Notes under the pieces: generated by a model
Seen by the model: only the letters and a program-made list of their open reading frames with translations
Database searches by the model: none
What the model was told of the DNA's origin: nothing
Shown: piece after piece, positions 44,254-53,903 of the stretch
Layout of the letters: every line of letters starts with the position of its first letter
Position numbering within the stretch: position 1 is the stretch's first letter
Program-made: the position numbers and the translations under genes
Assembly: GCA_041395325.1 (NCBI GenBank)
Contig: JAWLAT010000026.1
Location: 1-64,000, forward strand
From: JAWLAT01 sp041395325
GTDB lineage: Bacteria > Pseudomonadota > Gammaproteobacteria > Xanthomonadales > SZUA-5
DNA length: 64,000 nt
Reading direction: 5' to 3'

Positions 44254-44460
44254 CAGGGGCACCTCCCAGGCCAGACGAAACCATGTCGTTTCCGTTCGTC
44301 GCCAGCCCTGCGGTCAGCGCTTCAGCGAGCCATCGCTGAGCGGTCTTTCAGGCGCGCGATCGATCGAGTCGGAATCGACCTCTGGATTCCAGTCTGGTCA
44401 GCGGCGTCGCCAGCGGCAATTCGACTTCAGTCGGCTTTGGCCGCCGCCGGTTGACCGGCG
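44254..44460. other. Gap between prpE and the lipoprotein gene
   Basis: A 207-base stretch with no gene, no clear hairpin and no repeat that I can see. It should carry the prpE promoter, since the lipoprotein gene ends here on the same strand. Confidence 0.4.
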
Positions 44461-45267
44461 TCAATTGGCGATGCGATCACGCAGCGCGGCATGGACGAAG
44501 TCGCGGAAGGGCGCCAGCGCCAGTTCGATGCGCGGCATGCCATCGGCATAGGAGGCCACCTGATAAGGCTGGAAGGTGATCGCAAAGGCATGGATCAAAC
44601 CGGCCTCGTCCAGCAGCGGCACGTAGTGGGCGAAATTGGCCGGATCCGGTCCGGCGCCGGTGCCGAACCATTCAATGGCATCGGCATTCGGAGGTTGACC
44701 ATCGCGCTCGGTGAAAACCTGCACCAACGCGGCCAAGGCCGCCTCACTCAACGGTGCCCAGACCGCATCGCCGTCGAACCAGTCCTCGATGGCCAGCACC
44801 TGATCGGCCGGTGGTGGCAAATAGACGAAACTGGCCAGCAAGGGCAGCCCGTGCGCGCCGCCGGTGTATTCCGAGCCGGTGAGCTCCAGCACGATCAGAT
44901 CATCACGCTGCAGCGTCGGCTGCACCTGCAACTGCAGTTCCCAGGGCTGATCGAACTGGAAACCCTCTTCCTGCGCGGCCAGCGCCTGGCCGACGAACTG
45001 ATCGCGTTGTTGAGCCAAGTGTGCTTCGACCGCACGACGCAAGGCCAGATGCGTGGGTGCCATCGCGCTGCGCTCGATGCGCAGGCGATACTGCTCGGTC
45101 TGGCGCTCCTCTACCGGCGGCGCGGCCGCGGCCGTCGTTGAGCCGGCGTCATCGGCCACGCTGACCGCGGCCACGGGCGCCTTCTGCAGCGTGGGATCCG
45201 AGGCGGTTCGCTGGCAGGCAGACAAAGCCGGCAGCGTGAGCAACAGGAGCAGTGCAGCGGTGCGCAT
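44461..45267 (-). CDS. Lipoprotein, DUF3298-like
   Basis: 268 residues. The lipobox LSAC with cysteine C18 ends the signal (TAALLLLLTLPALSAC). The domain that follows (YRLRIERSAMAPTHLALRRA, ELTGSEYTGGAHGLPLLASF, LPPPADQVLAIEDWFDGDAV, VPLLDEAGLIHAFAITFQPY) fits DUF3298/DUF4163-type lipoproteins, which include the RsiV anti-sigma-like fold. A low-complexity region of alanines follows the lipobox. Its role is unknown. Confidence 0.78.
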   Translation of the reverse strand: MRTAALLLLLTLPALSACQRTASDPTLQKAPVAAVSVADDAGSTTAAAAPPVEERQTEQYRLRIERSAMAPTHLALRRAVEAHLAQQRDQFVGQALAAQEEGFQFDQPWELQLQVQPTLQRDDLIVLELTGSEYTGGAHGLPLLASFVYLPPPADQVLAIEDWFDGDAVWAPLSEAALAALVQVFTERDGQPPNADAIEWFGTGAGPDPANFAHYVPLLDEAGLIHAFAITFQPYQVASYADGMPRIELALAPFRDFVHAALRDRIAN

Positions 45268-45354
45268 GGGGGCCAGTGAGCAGAACCCGATTAACCGTAT
45301 CTTAACGTGGAAGCGGTCGGCGAGGGGTCAATCTGGATGGCATGCGATTGACAT

Positions 45355-46038
45355 TCAGCGACCGGCGCGAGCCAGGGCCCACACCTCGACCCTTGCTGCG
45401 CCGACTCGACGCAGTGCCCGACTGACGGCGGCCAGCGTTTCACCGGTGGTCATCACATCATCGACCACGATCAGCCGCTGACCGCGCAATCGAGGATCGG
45501 CGCGGAAGGCACCACGCACGTTTCGCCGCCGGTCGGTTCGCGTCAGGCCGGACTGTGGGTCGGTGGCGCGCACGCGCTGCAACAGTCCGCGGTGCAGCGG
45601 CAGCCGCAGCTGGCTCGCCAAGGGTCGAGCCAGTTCCAGCGCCTGGTTGAAGCCCCGTTCTGCCATCCGCGCGCGGGCCAGCGGCACCGCCAGCAAGGCG
45701 TCGGCCTGCACGCGGTCAGGCGGCGGCAAGTGTGTCTGCCACAACTCGGACAACACCCGACCGGCGGCCAGATCGGCCGAGAACTTGAGTCGCTGCACCA
45801 GCAGGTCCAGCGGCGCGGCATAGCGAAAGGGCGCCCACGCCGATGCGAACGGCGGTTCCCGTCGCAAACAGCGGCCACAGGCGATCGCCGGCACCAGCAG
45901 GGGTTCGGCACAGCGTGGACAGGCTGGCTCGTTCTGGCGCAGATCAGCGGCACAGCCGGCGCACAGATCGCGGCCCTCGGCCGCACCCGCGCAGGCCACG
46001 CAGCGCGCCGGCCAGGCGCTTTGCCACCAGGGCTGCAC
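45355..46038 (-). CDS. comF: ComF family protein (amidophosphoribosyltransferase-like)
   Basis: 227 residues from GTG 46038. Two zinc-ribbon pairs start the protein (C13, C16, C26, C29 and C40, C43, C54, C57), then a type I phosphoribosyltransferase domain with the PRPP motif LIVVDDVMTTGETL. ComF proteins take part in DNA uptake and natural transformation. It lies divergent from bioB with 207 bases between, the arrangement seen in many gammaproteobacteria. Confidence 0.9.
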   Translation of the reverse strand: MQPWWQSAWPARCVACAGAAEGRDLCAGCAADLRQNEPACPRCAEPLLVPAIACGRCLRREPPFASAWAPFRYAAPLDLLVQRLKFSADLAAGRVLSELWQTHLPPPDRVQADALLAVPLARARMAERGFNQALELARPLASQLRLPLHRGLLQRVRATDPQSGLTRTDRRRNVRGAFRADPRLRGQRLIVVDDVMTTGETLAAVSRALRRVGAARVEVWALARAGR

Positions 46039-46245
46039 GCCGTTTCACTCCTCTCTGGGTGATGCGGCGATTGAGCGCGTGCCATCTGTCGACGTCAAGT
46101 CGAGCCGCCCGCGTCGATCGCTTCCAACGCGCAGCAGACCGACCCGCACCCTCCAGTCCGGCGTTGCCAACGACCGCCGCGATTGACACCGGCCAGAGCC
46201 CTCCCGACACTCCGCGCTCTTGTCGCATCTGCCGGAGTCGTGCCC

Positions 46246-47205
46246 ATGGCCGACGGTCAAGCCGCCAGCTGGAGCGTGGACGCTGCGCTGGCGCTGTATG
46301 AATTGCCCTTCACCGAACTGATCTTCCGTGCCGCCCAGACGCACCGCGCAAACCACGATCCCGCCGTCGTGCAGGTCAGTACGCTGTGCTCGATCAAGAC
46401 CGGCGCCTGCCCGGAAGATTGCGCCTATTGTCCGCAGAGCGCGCGCTATCAGACCGGCCTGAAGGCCGAGAAACTGCTGCCGCTGGACACCGTGCTCGAG
46501 CGCGCTCAGGCGGCACGTGACGCCGGCGCCAGCCGCTTCTGCATGGGAGCGGCCTGGCGCAGTCCGCGGGACAAGGATCTGGATCAGGTCGAGGCGATGG
46601 TCCGCGGCGTCAAGGCGCTGGGGCTGGAGACCTGCTGCACGCTGGGCATGCTGCAACCGGCGCAGGCGCAGCGACTCAAGGACGCCGGTCTGGACTATTA
46701 CAACCACAATCTGGACACCAGTCCGGAGTATTACGGCGACATCATCACGACCCGCGACTACCAAGACCGGCTGGACACGCTGGAAGCCGTGCGCCAGGCC
46801 GGCATGAAAGTCTGTTGCGGCGGCATCGTCGGCATGAACGAGGATCGACGCCAGCGGGTCGGTTTGCTGGTGGCCTTGGCCAATCTGCCCGAACCGCCAC
46901 AGAGCGTACCGATCAATCTGCTGGTCCGCGTCGCCGGCACGCCGCTGGCCGAGGCCGACAGTCTCGATCCTCTGGATTTCGTCCGCACCATCGCGGTGGC
47001 GCGGCTGCTGATGCCGGCCTCGATGGTGCGCTTGTCGGCCGGACGCGAATCGATGAGCGATGAGCTGCAGGCGCTGTGCTTCCTGGCCGGCGCCAACTCG
47101 ATCTTCTACGGCGAGCGCCTGCTGACCACGGCCAATCCGGAAGCCGAGCGCGATCAGGCATTGTTCCAGCGGCTCGGCCTGAGGACTTCGGCCGGCATCC
47201 AGTGA
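46246..47205 (+). CDS. bioB: Biotin synthase
   Basis: 319 residues from ATG 46246; an earlier start at 46183 adds a tail without family similarity. The radical SAM cluster ligands are C55, C59 and C62 in [13 protein letters not shown]. Later residues such as [14 protein letters not shown] and GGIVGMNE give the [2Fe-2S] and substrate sites. It inserts sulfur into dethiobiotin. I could not see a BirA operator upstream. It overlaps bioF by four bases (GTGA), so the three bio genes are one operon. Confidence 0.95.
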   Translation: MADGQAASWSVDAALALYELPFTELIFRAAQTHRANHDPAVVQVSTLCSIKTGACPEDCAYCPQSARYQTGLKAEKLLPLDTVLERAQAARDAGASRFCMGAAWRSPRDKDLDQVEAMVRGVKALGLETCCTLGMLQPAQAQRLKDAGLDYYNHNLDTSPEYYGDIITTRDYQDRLDTLEAVRQAGMKVCCGGIVGMNEDRRQRVGLLVALANLPEPPQSVPINLLVRVAGTPLAEADSLDPLDFVRTIAVARLLMPASMVRLSAGRESMSDELQALCFLAGANSIFYGERLLTTANPEAERDQALFQRLGLRTSAGIQ

Positions 47206-48425
47206 GCTGGTCCGCCCGGCTCGCCGAGCAGGCGCAGCAGCGTCGGGCACAGGCACGCCTGCGCCGCATCGAGCCGGTGGTGGCGTTGCCGGTAGGTCGG
47301 GTCGAACGTGGCGGTCGCGTGCTGCTGGAATTCAGCAGCAATGACTATCTGGGTCTGGCCCGTGATCCGCGCCAGGCTGAGGTGTTGGCGGCAGCGGCCC
47401 GCGCCCACGGCGCTGGCGCTGGGGCCGCCCACGCCGTCAGTGGCCATCACCCCGAGCACGAGCGGCTGCAGGCCGAGCTGGCCGACTGGCTGCAGCGCCC
47501 GGCCGTGTTGTTGTGCAGCAGCGGCTGGTCGGCCGCGCTGGGGTGTCTGGGCGGCTTGCTGCAGCGTGGCGATGCCTGTCTGCAGGACCGTCTCAATCAC
47601 GCTTGTCTGCTTGATGGTGCCCGCCTGGCCGGCGCCCGGCTGAGCCGCTACCGCCACCTTGATGCCGACCATGCCGGCGAACAATTGCAGGCCCTGGATG
47701 CGGGTGCGCTGGCGCTGCTGGTCACCGATGGCGTCTTCAGCATGGATGGCGATGTAGCCCCGCTACCGCAGTTGGCTGCCGACGCAGCCGAGCACGACAG
47801 CTGGCTGATGGTCGATGAGGCGCACGCGCTGGGCGTGCTCGGGCCAGATGGCGCAGGCAGTGCCGCCGCGGTCGGTCTGGATGCGCGACAGGTCCCGATC
47901 CTGATGGGCACCTTCGGCAAGGCGCTCGGCGGCTGGGGTGCCTTCATTGCCGGCTCGGTCGAGCTGATCGAACACCTGCAGCACACCGCCCGCCCCTGGC
48001 TGTTCAGCACCGCCCTGCCAGCGGCCTGGGCCACGCTGTGCCGCAGCGCCGTTGCCAGGGTGCGTCGGGAGACCGCCTTGCGCGAGCAGCTGCACGAGCG
48101 CATTGCCCAGTTCCGTGCAGGCGCCGCTGCGTTGGGTCTGAGTCGACCGCCTTTGGCGTCCAATGACAGCGGCGACGAGCGCATCGGCCTGTTGCCCTCG
48201 GACACACCGATCCAGCCCTTTCTGCTCGGTAGCGAAGCCCGTGCCCTGACCTGGGAAGCTGCCTTGGCCGACGCCGGTCTGGCGGTCAAGGCGATTCGGC
48301 CACCGACCGTGCCGGCCGGTCAGTCGCGCCTGCGCATTGCCTTGTCGGCTGGCCACTCGCCGGAACAGATCGAACGCCTCCTGGGTGCACTGGCCCGTTT
48401 GCGCGATTCGGAGGCACAGACATGA
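47202..48425 (+). CDS. bioF: 8-amino-7-oxononanoate synthase
   Basis: 407 residues from GTG 47202, overlapping bioB by four bases. The PLP enzyme pattern is clear: [67 protein letters not shown] and the lysine in [14 protein letters not shown]. It condenses pimeloyl-ACP with alanine in biotin synthesis. The end overlaps bioH by four bases. Confidence 0.95.
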   Translation: MSWSARLAEQAQQRRAQARLRRIEPVVALPVGRVERGGRVLLEFSSNDYLGLARDPRQAEVLAAAARAHGAGAGAAHAVSGHHPEHERLQAELADWLQRPAVLLCSSGWSAALGCLGGLLQRGDACLQDRLNHACLLDGARLAGARLSRYRHLDADHAGEQLQALDAGALALLVTDGVFSMDGDVAPLPQLAADAAEHDSWLMVDEAHALGVLGPDGAGSAAAVGLDARQVPILMGTFGKALGGWGAFIAGSVELIEHLQHTARPWLFSTALPAAWATLCRSAVARVRRETALREQLHERIAQFRAGAAALGLSRPPLASNDSGDERIGLLPSDTPIQPFLLGSEARALTWEAALADAGLAVKAIRPPTVPAGQSRLRIALSAGHSPEQIERLLGALARLRDSEAQT

Positions 48426-49201
48426 GCGCCATGCCTTGGCATGTGCAGCGCAGCGGCGACGGGCCACCGCTGGTGTTGCTGCACGGCTGGGCCATGCACG
48501 GCGGCGTTTTCGATCTACTGCTACCGCGGCTACAGGCGAACTGGACCCTGCATCGGGTCGACTTGCCCGGTCATGGCCTGAGTCCCGCAGGTACCCTGCA
48601 GCTGGACGACCTTGCCGCGTCGCTGGCTGACCACTTCGGTGCGGCTCATTGGCTGGGTTGGTCCCTCGGCGGGCTGGTCGCACTGCAGCTGGCGCTGGAC
48701 CATCCACAGCAGGTCCGATCGCTGAGTCTGGTCGGTGCCTCACCTCGATTCACCACCGCGGCCGACTGGACCTGTGCGGTCGATGGCAGCGTCTTCGCCC
48801 AGTTTGCCCAGGCGCTGGAGCAGGATGTGGGTCGCACGCTGGAGCGTTTCCTGGCGCTGGAAACGCTGGGCGCCGAGCACGCCCAGGACGAGCGTCACTG
48901 GCTACGGCAACTGCTGCAGCGTGTGCCGACGCCATCGGCCGACGTGCTCACCGAGGGCCTGCAGCTACTGCAAAGCACCGATCTGCGCGGACGCCTGCCA
49001 GAGCTGCGCTGTCCCAATCTGTGGCTGGGCGGTCGCCGCGACCGACTGGTGCCGCCGGCCGCGCTGGAATGGGCCGCCGGGACGGCACCGAATGGCCGCG
49101 CCGTGATCCTCGATCAGGCCGCGCATGCACCCTTCATCGGTCGTCCCGATGCCTTTGCCGAAACGCTCGCCGATTTTCTCGAGGCCGCAGGGACTCGCTG
49201 A
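48422..49201 (+). CDS. bioH: Pimeloyl-ACP methyl ester carboxylesterase BioH
   Basis: 259 residues. An alpha/beta hydrolase with nucleophile S81 (HWLGWSLGG), acid D207 (GGRRDRLV) and H235 (DQAAHAPFIG). BioH removes the methyl ester that BioC added, freeing pimeloyl-ACP for BioF. It is the last gene of the bioBFH operon and overlaps bioF. Confidence 0.92.
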   Translation: MSAMPWHVQRSGDGPPLVLLHGWAMHGGVFDLLLPRLQANWTLHRVDLPGHGLSPAGTLQLDDLAASLADHFGAAHWLGWSLGGLVALQLALDHPQQVRSLSLVGASPRFTTAADWTCAVDGSVFAQFAQALEQDVGRTLERFLALETLGAEHAQDERHWLRQLLQRVPTPSADVLTEGLQLLQSTDLRGRLPELRCPNLWLGGRRDRLVPPAALEWAAGTAPNGRAVILDQAAHAPFIGRPDAFAETLADFLEAAGTR

Positions 49202-49267
49202 CCCCGACGCGCCCGGCGCCGCGTATGCAGCCTTGCCGCATTGCGCGGAGACCTTCGGAACACCCGC

Positions 49268-49573
49268 ATGTTCGACGACATCCCCATCGACCAACAGCGG
49301 CGGCGCCTGCTGGGCGCCCTGCCACTGACCGCTGTCGCCCTCGGCAGCAGTCTGGTCCTGCCCAACCCTGCCTGGAGTCAAGCTGCCATGAGCGCACTGG
49401 AAACATCGCTGGAGAAGAGTCGCACCGACAAGAAGGGCGTCACCCTGCTGGTCGGCGGTACCACCGTTGCGCTGGTCGTCACTGAGGTCTTCGATGGCTT
49501 CGTCATCGGTCGCAGCCAGCAGTACGACCGGATTGTCGTCAAGCTGGAGAAGATTGACGGCGTGCTCGGCTGA
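49268..49573 (+). CDS. Small exported hypothetical protein (Tat-like signal)
   Basis: 101 residues from ATG 49268. The start QQRRRLLGALPLTAVALG looks like a twin-arginine or ordinary signal peptide. The mature part (LETSLEKSRTDKKGVTLLVG, IGRSQQYDRIVVKLEKIDGV) is small and basic, without known motifs; it may be a beta barrel-like fold of the Hfq/Sm kind but that is a guess. It lies 66 bases after bioH on the same strand and may be transcribed with the bio operon. Confidence 0.55.
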   Translation: MFDDIPIDQQRRRLLGALPLTAVALGSSLVLPNPAWSQAAMSALETSLEKSRTDKKGVTLLVGGTTVALVVTEVFDGFVIGRSQQYDRIVVKLEKIDGVLG

Positions 49574-49588
49574 CCACAGGGGAAAACC

Positions 49589-49870
49589 TCAGACGCGGGA
49601 CCGCAACGGGGCGTAGTGGCAATGGCAGCGGCCGGGGGCGCAGCCCAGCGCGGTCAGATCGGCGGTGTCCTCGGTGGACACCGGCGTGCAGTTCAGTGCG
49701 GCCGAGTGTGGACAATCCAGATCGCGGACCAGCGCCCATTGGCCGGTGGTCCCGGTGCGACCGCGGGGAGCCAGCCCAGCACTCAACAGCGAGGCGCGGC
49801 GCCAGCGGCGCGCCTGCCACCAGCCGGCGGTGCACAGCAGCAAGGCGATGGTCGGCAGCAACAGCATCAT
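49589..49870 (-). CDS. Small membrane protein with cysteine/histidine-rich end
   Basis: 93 residues. One N-terminal helix (MMLLLPTIALLLCTAGWW) precedes a soluble tail with five cysteines (DLDCPHSAALNCTPVSTED, then GCAPGRCHCHYAPL) that look like metal ligands. No family is recognised. The protein is convergent with the gene before it. The clustered cysteines and histidines argue that this is a real gene rather than a shadow. Confidence 0.5.
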   Translation of the reverse strand: MMLLLPTIALLLCTAGWWQARRWRRASLLSAGLAPRGRTGTTGQWALVRDLDCPHSAALNCTPVSTEDTADLTALGCAPGRCHCHYAPLRSRV

Positions 49871-50051
49871 GGTGGCGGGCTCCTGACTCGATGGGTAGAG
49901 AGGATCGCTGGCAAATGTGCAGCGAAGATGCAGCTTTCCGCTTTCATCCGCACGGCGCGCCCAGACCGCCCTGGGAGCTCGACACCGCCTTGCGGGTTTT
50001 TAACGACCGCTGATCGACAATGGCCGCAGCGCACTGACGCGAGGGCTGAGC

Positions 50052-51461
50052 ATGTCGACAAAGCTGTGGCGTGATCTGGAGCCAAACGAACAGGCCCTGT
50101 GGGGGCGCCTGCAGGCGCATCCCCTCGAACGACCCGAGCAGGGCCTGGACCTGGTCCGCCGGGTCGCGCGGGAGCAGGGCTGGACCCTGCCCGAGGCCCG
50201 AGCGGCGGTGGAGGAATATCGCCGCTTCTGCCTGCTGGCCTGTCTGAGCGAGACACCGGTCACCCCCAGCGAGGACGTCGACCAGGTCTGGCATCTGCAC
50301 CTGACCTACAGCCGCGACTACTGGGAACGTTGGTGCGGTCAGGCCCTGCAGCGGCCCCTGCACCACGACCCCACGCCGGGCGGCCAGGCAGCCGGGCAGA
50401 CCTATGTGCAGCAATACGCGCAAACCCTGGCGCTGTATGAACGCTGTTTTGGTCCGCCGCCGCGTCGCTGGTGGCCGGCCAGTCACCGGCGGTTCGCCCG
50501 TCCCGAGCGCTGGCGCTGGGTCGATCGGCAGCGTTACTGGTTGCTGCCGCGGCCGCGGCACTGGGGCGCGCTGCTGGCCAACCGCTGGCCATGGTTGGGT
50601 CTGCTGCTGCCGGCCAGCGCGATGGCACTGCCGTCCAATCCGCTGGACTGGACGGCGGGTCCATTCCTGGCGTTGTTCGGATTGGGTGGGCTGCTGCTGT
50701 GGATCACCACACTGATCCTGCGCCACCTGGCCTCGGACACCGGCGCCGCCCGCGGTGGACAGCAGCTGACGGCCCACGAGATGGCCTTTCTGGCCGGGGG
50801 CTCGGAACGCTTGCTGGACACGACGGTGGCGGCTGCGCTGGACGACGGCACTCTGCAATGGGATGACGCCAGCATGGTGCTGCGGCCCACCGGCCAGGGT
50901 TCAGTCAGCGAACACCGCGATGTGCTCGCCGCGGTGCGGCAGGGCGCCAGGCCAAAACGCCTGGCCCGCCGGCTGGCGCCGCTGCGGCAGCGGGTACAGC
51001 TGGAGCTGATGCGCCGCGGCCTGGTGCTGGACAATGCGCAGGCCTGGAAGGTGCAGCTGTGGTCGGCGTTGCCGTTGGCGCTGTGGAGCGGCTTCGGTGT
51101 GGCCAAGATCGTCACCGGCCTGGAGCGCGACAAGCCGGTTGGCTTCCTGGTGATCCTCACCATCTTGTGCGCCATTGCGACGCTGACCTGGCTGTTCAAG
51201 CGACCGCGTTTCAGCAAGGCCGGTCGCGTCGCGCTGGCGCAGGCGCGGGTGCAGCAGTCGCGCGCCGCCAGGGCGCCGCGCAGCGGCCATGGCGAGCTGG
51301 CCGTGGCCGTCGCGCTTGGCGGCACCGTTCTGCTCAGCGGCACGGCCTGGGCTGGCTATCATCAATACCGCACGCCGTCCGGCGACGGGGGTGGCAGTGG
51401 CGGCGACAGCGACGGCGGTGGTGGCTGCGGCGGTGGTGGTTGCGGAGGCTGCGGCGGCTGA
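50052..51461 (+). CDS. TIGR04222-type membrane protein with Gly/Cys tail
   Basis: 469 residues. The first 130 residues form a helical domain with VDQVWHLHLTYSRDYWERWC, which resembles the glycine-rich-domain protein family. Membrane segments follow (LLPASAMALPSNPLDWTAG, FLALFGLGGLLLWITTLIL, then LWSALPLALWSGFGVAK, VILTILCAIATLTWLF and AVAVALGGTVLLSGTAWA). The last 24 residues are almost only glycine, with several cysteines (GGGGCGGGGCGGCGG). This layout fits TIGR04222 proteins, whose function is unknown; the tail may bind metal or be modified. Confidence 0.78.
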   Translation: MSTKLWRDLEPNEQALWGRLQAHPLERPEQGLDLVRRVAREQGWTLPEARAAVEEYRRFCLLACLSETPVTPSEDVDQVWHLHLTYSRDYWERWCGQALQRPLHHDPTPGGQAAGQTYVQQYAQTLALYERCFGPPPRRWWPASHRRFARPERWRWVDRQRYWLLPRPRHWGALLANRWPWLGLLLPASAMALPSNPLDWTAGPFLALFGLGGLLLWITTLILRHLASDTGAARGGQQLTAHEMAFLAGGSERLLDTTVAAALDDGTLQWDDASMVLRPTGQGSVSEHRDVLAAVRQGARPKRLARRLAPLRQRVQLELMRRGLVLDNAQAWKVQLWSALPLALWSGFGVAKIVTGLERDKPVGFLVILTILCAIATLTWLFKRPRFSKAGRVALAQARVQQSRAARAPRSGHGELAVAVALGGTVLLSGTAWAGYHQYRTPSGDGGGSGGDSDGGGGCGGGGCGGCGG

Positions 51462-51554
51462 AACTGCCGAAGTGGCAGCCTGGGAACACCGGCGCTCTCG
51501 AAGCGGCCTCCGTGCGAGCGGCCGCTGGCGTACCAAACCGCTACACTTGCGTCG

Positions 51555-53717
51555 ATGACTTCCCCGCTGCTCGCCGATCTGAATGCCGCCCAGCAGGCGG
51601 CCGTGGCGGCCCCGCCAGGCCATTATCTGATCCTCGCCGGTGCCGGCTCCGGCAAGACCCGCGTGCTGGTTCACCGACTGGCCTGGCTGATTGCCGAACA
51701 GGGCCTGTGGCCGCACTCGCTGCTGGCCGTGACCTTCACCAACAAGGCCGCCGGCGAAATGCGGGCGCGCACCGAGGCGCTGCTGCAGGAACCGGGCCGC
51801 GGGCTGTGGATCGGCACCTTCCATGGCCTGGCGCATCGTTTGCTGCGCTTGCACTTCGAAGAAGCCGGCCTGCCGCGCGAGTTCCAGGTGCTCGATGCCG
51901 ACGACCAGCAGCGGCTGGTCAAGCGAATCGTGCGTGAGTCGGATCTGGACGAAAAGCGCTTCGATCCCCGCTTCGGCACCTGGCAGATCAACACCTGGAA
52001 GGATCAGGCCCAGCGCCCCGCTGACATCGACGCGCGCGAAGACCGACTGGCGCAGATCTGGGTCGATGTCTATCGCCAGTACCAGTCCGCCTGTCAGCGC
52101 AGTGGTCTGGTCGATTTTGCCGAGCTGCTGTTGCGCAGCTACGAGTTGCTGGCCGAGCACCCTGCCTTGCTGGCGCACTATCAGCGTCGCTTCGCGCATG
52201 TGCTGGTCGATGAGTTCCAGGACACCAACCAGATGCAGTATCTGTGGCTGCAGCGTCTGGCCGGCGAGCAGGCGCAGCTGTTCGCGGTCGGCGACGACGA
52301 CCAGTCGATCTACAGCTGGCGTGGCGCGCAGGTGGAAAACATGTATCGCTTCCAGCGCGACTGGCCGGAGGTCAAGGTGCTGCGGCTGGAGCAGAACTAT
52401 CGCTCCACCCAGCGCATCCTGGATGCCGCCAATACGCTGATCGGCAACAACGGCGATCGCCTCGGCAAGACCCTGTGGACCGAGCGCAAGGGCGGCACAC
52501 CGATCCAGCTGTATGCGGCCTACAACGAGCAGGATGAAGCGCGCTACGTGATCGAGCGGGTCCGACGCTGGCGTGATCAGGGTGGCCGCTTGGACGAGTG
52601 CGCCATCCTGTACCGCTCCAACGCGCTGTCGCGGGTGTTCGAACAGGTGCTGGTGGAGCAGAAGCTGCCCTACCGCATCTACGGCGGGCAGCGCTTCTTC
52701 GAGCGCGCCGAGATCAAGGACGCGCTGGCCTGGCTGCGTCTGCTGGCCAATCCGCTGGACGACGCCAGCTTCGAGCGCGCGCTGGCCAGTCCCAGTCGCG
52801 GCGTCGGTGAGCGCAGCCTGGAGCGGCTGCGGGCATTGGCGCGCGAGCAGGGGGCCTCGCTGTGGCAGGCGGCGCAGCATCCGGCGTTGGCGCAGACGCT
52901 CAGTGGCAAGCCGCGCAATGCCCTGCAGGGCTTCGTCGAGCTGGTCGACCGGCTGCAGCAGCGTCTGGCGCAGGCCACACTGGAGGAGCAGGTTCGCAGC
53001 GTGCTGGAAGACACCGGGCTGAAGGACAGCTATGCCCAGTCCGACCCGCGCGAAGCCGAGGCGCGGCTGGACAACCTCAATGAACTGGTGGCGCTGGTCG
53101 GCAGCTTCCGGGTGGTCGAGGAGGAGGAAGGCCAGACCCCGCTGACCGCCTTCCTTGCTCAGGCGGCGTTGGACGCCGGCGAAAATCAGGCCGCGCCGCA
53201 TGCCGATGCGGTGCAGCTGATGACTCTGCACGCGGCCAAGGGACTGGAATTTCCGCTGGTTTTCCTGATCGGCATGGAAGAGGGCCTGTTCCCCAATCAG
53301 CGCGCGATGGACGAAGGCCCGCAGCAACTGGCCGAGGAACGCCGACTGGCCTATGTGGGGATGACCCGCGCCGAGCAGGAACTGGTGCTCTGCTACGCCG
53401 AAAGTCGTCGCTGGCGCGGCACCGCCGCCTTCAATGCGCCTTCACGCTTCCTCGCCGAACTGCCGCGTGATGCGGTGCAGGAAGTCCGACCGCGCGTTCA
53501 GGTCAGCCGCCCCAGCGCGCTGGCGGCCGCCGCACCGCTGGTCGAACCAGGCCTGCCTGGCATCAAGCTGGGCGCCAATGTCCGTCATCCCCGCTTTGGT
53601 GCCGGCGTCGTGGTCCACGCCTATGGCCGCGGTGACCATGCCCGCGTCCAGGTGCAATTCGACGACCACGGCATGAAGGAGCTGCTGCTGGCCTTCAGCA
53701 AGCTGGAGGTGGAGTAG
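51555..53717 (+). CDS. uvrD: DNA helicase II (UvrD)
   Basis: 720 residues from ATG 51555. The SF1 motifs are complete: Walker A AGAGSGKTRVL, motif Ia TFTNKAAGEMR, motif II VDEFQDTNQMQY, motif III GDDDQSIYSWRGA, motif V LMTLHAAKGLEFPLVF and motif VI YVGMTRAEQEL. The C-terminal 45 residues (GANVRHPRFGAGVVVHAYGR) form the tudor-like domain that docks UvrD/PcrA onto RNA polymerase. It unwinds DNA in excision and mismatch repair. The gene stands 93 bases after the previous one. Confidence 0.95.
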   Translation: MTSPLLADLNAAQQAAVAAPPGHYLILAGAGSGKTRVLVHRLAWLIAEQGLWPHSLLAVTFTNKAAGEMRARTEALLQEPGRGLWIGTFHGLAHRLLRLHFEEAGLPREFQVLDADDQQRLVKRIVRESDLDEKRFDPRFGTWQINTWKDQAQRPADIDAREDRLAQIWVDVYRQYQSACQRSGLVDFAELLLRSYELLAEHPALLAHYQRRFAHVLVDEFQDTNQMQYLWLQRLAGEQAQLFAVGDDDQSIYSWRGAQVENMYRFQRDWPEVKVLRLEQNYRSTQRILDAANTLIGNNGDRLGKTLWTERKGGTPIQLYAAYNEQDEARYVIERVRRWRDQGGRLDECAILYRSNALSRVFEQVLVEQKLPYRIYGGQRFFERAEIKDALAWLRLLANPLDDASFERALASPSRGVGERSLERLRALAREQGASLWQAAQHPALAQTLSGKPRNALQGFVELVDRLQQRLAQATLEEQVRSVLEDTGLKDSYAQSDPREAEARLDNLNELVALVGSFRVVEEEEGQTPLTAFLAQAALDAGENQAAPHADAVQLMTLHAAKGLEFPLVFLIGMEEGLFPNQRAMDEGPQQLAEERRLAYVGMTRAEQELVLCYAESRRWRGTAAFNAPSRFLAELPRDAVQEVRPRVQVSRPSALAAAAPLVEPGLPGIKLGANVRHPRFGAGVVVHAYGRGDHARVQVQFDDHGMKELLLAFSKLEVE

Positions 53718-53903
53718 GGGCAGGGCCCAGCAAGAGCCGCCCCATCGCGGTTCCGCAGACGAGAGCCGACGTCGGTCGCAGCAATCTGGCGGCGAGTTCC
53801 CTTTCTTCTGGGCCCTGGGCCCTGAGCCCTGAGCCCTGAGCCCTGAGCCCTCAGCCAACAACCCTGCGCTATCCTCTCCTCTTTCCATCGCCCGCAATCG
53901 CCC
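53718..53903. repeat. Tandem CCCTGAG repeats before the NtrX-like gene
   Basis: The 186-base gap carries tandem units of CCCTGAG and GGGCCCTGGG (about 53809-53857), the densest cluster of this repeat in the window. I see no coding sequence in the gap. Confidence 0.6.

Noticed and set aside
46039..46245. BirA operator between comF and bioB
   Set aside because: I saw no TTGTAAACC / GGTTTACAA-type palindrome in this gap.
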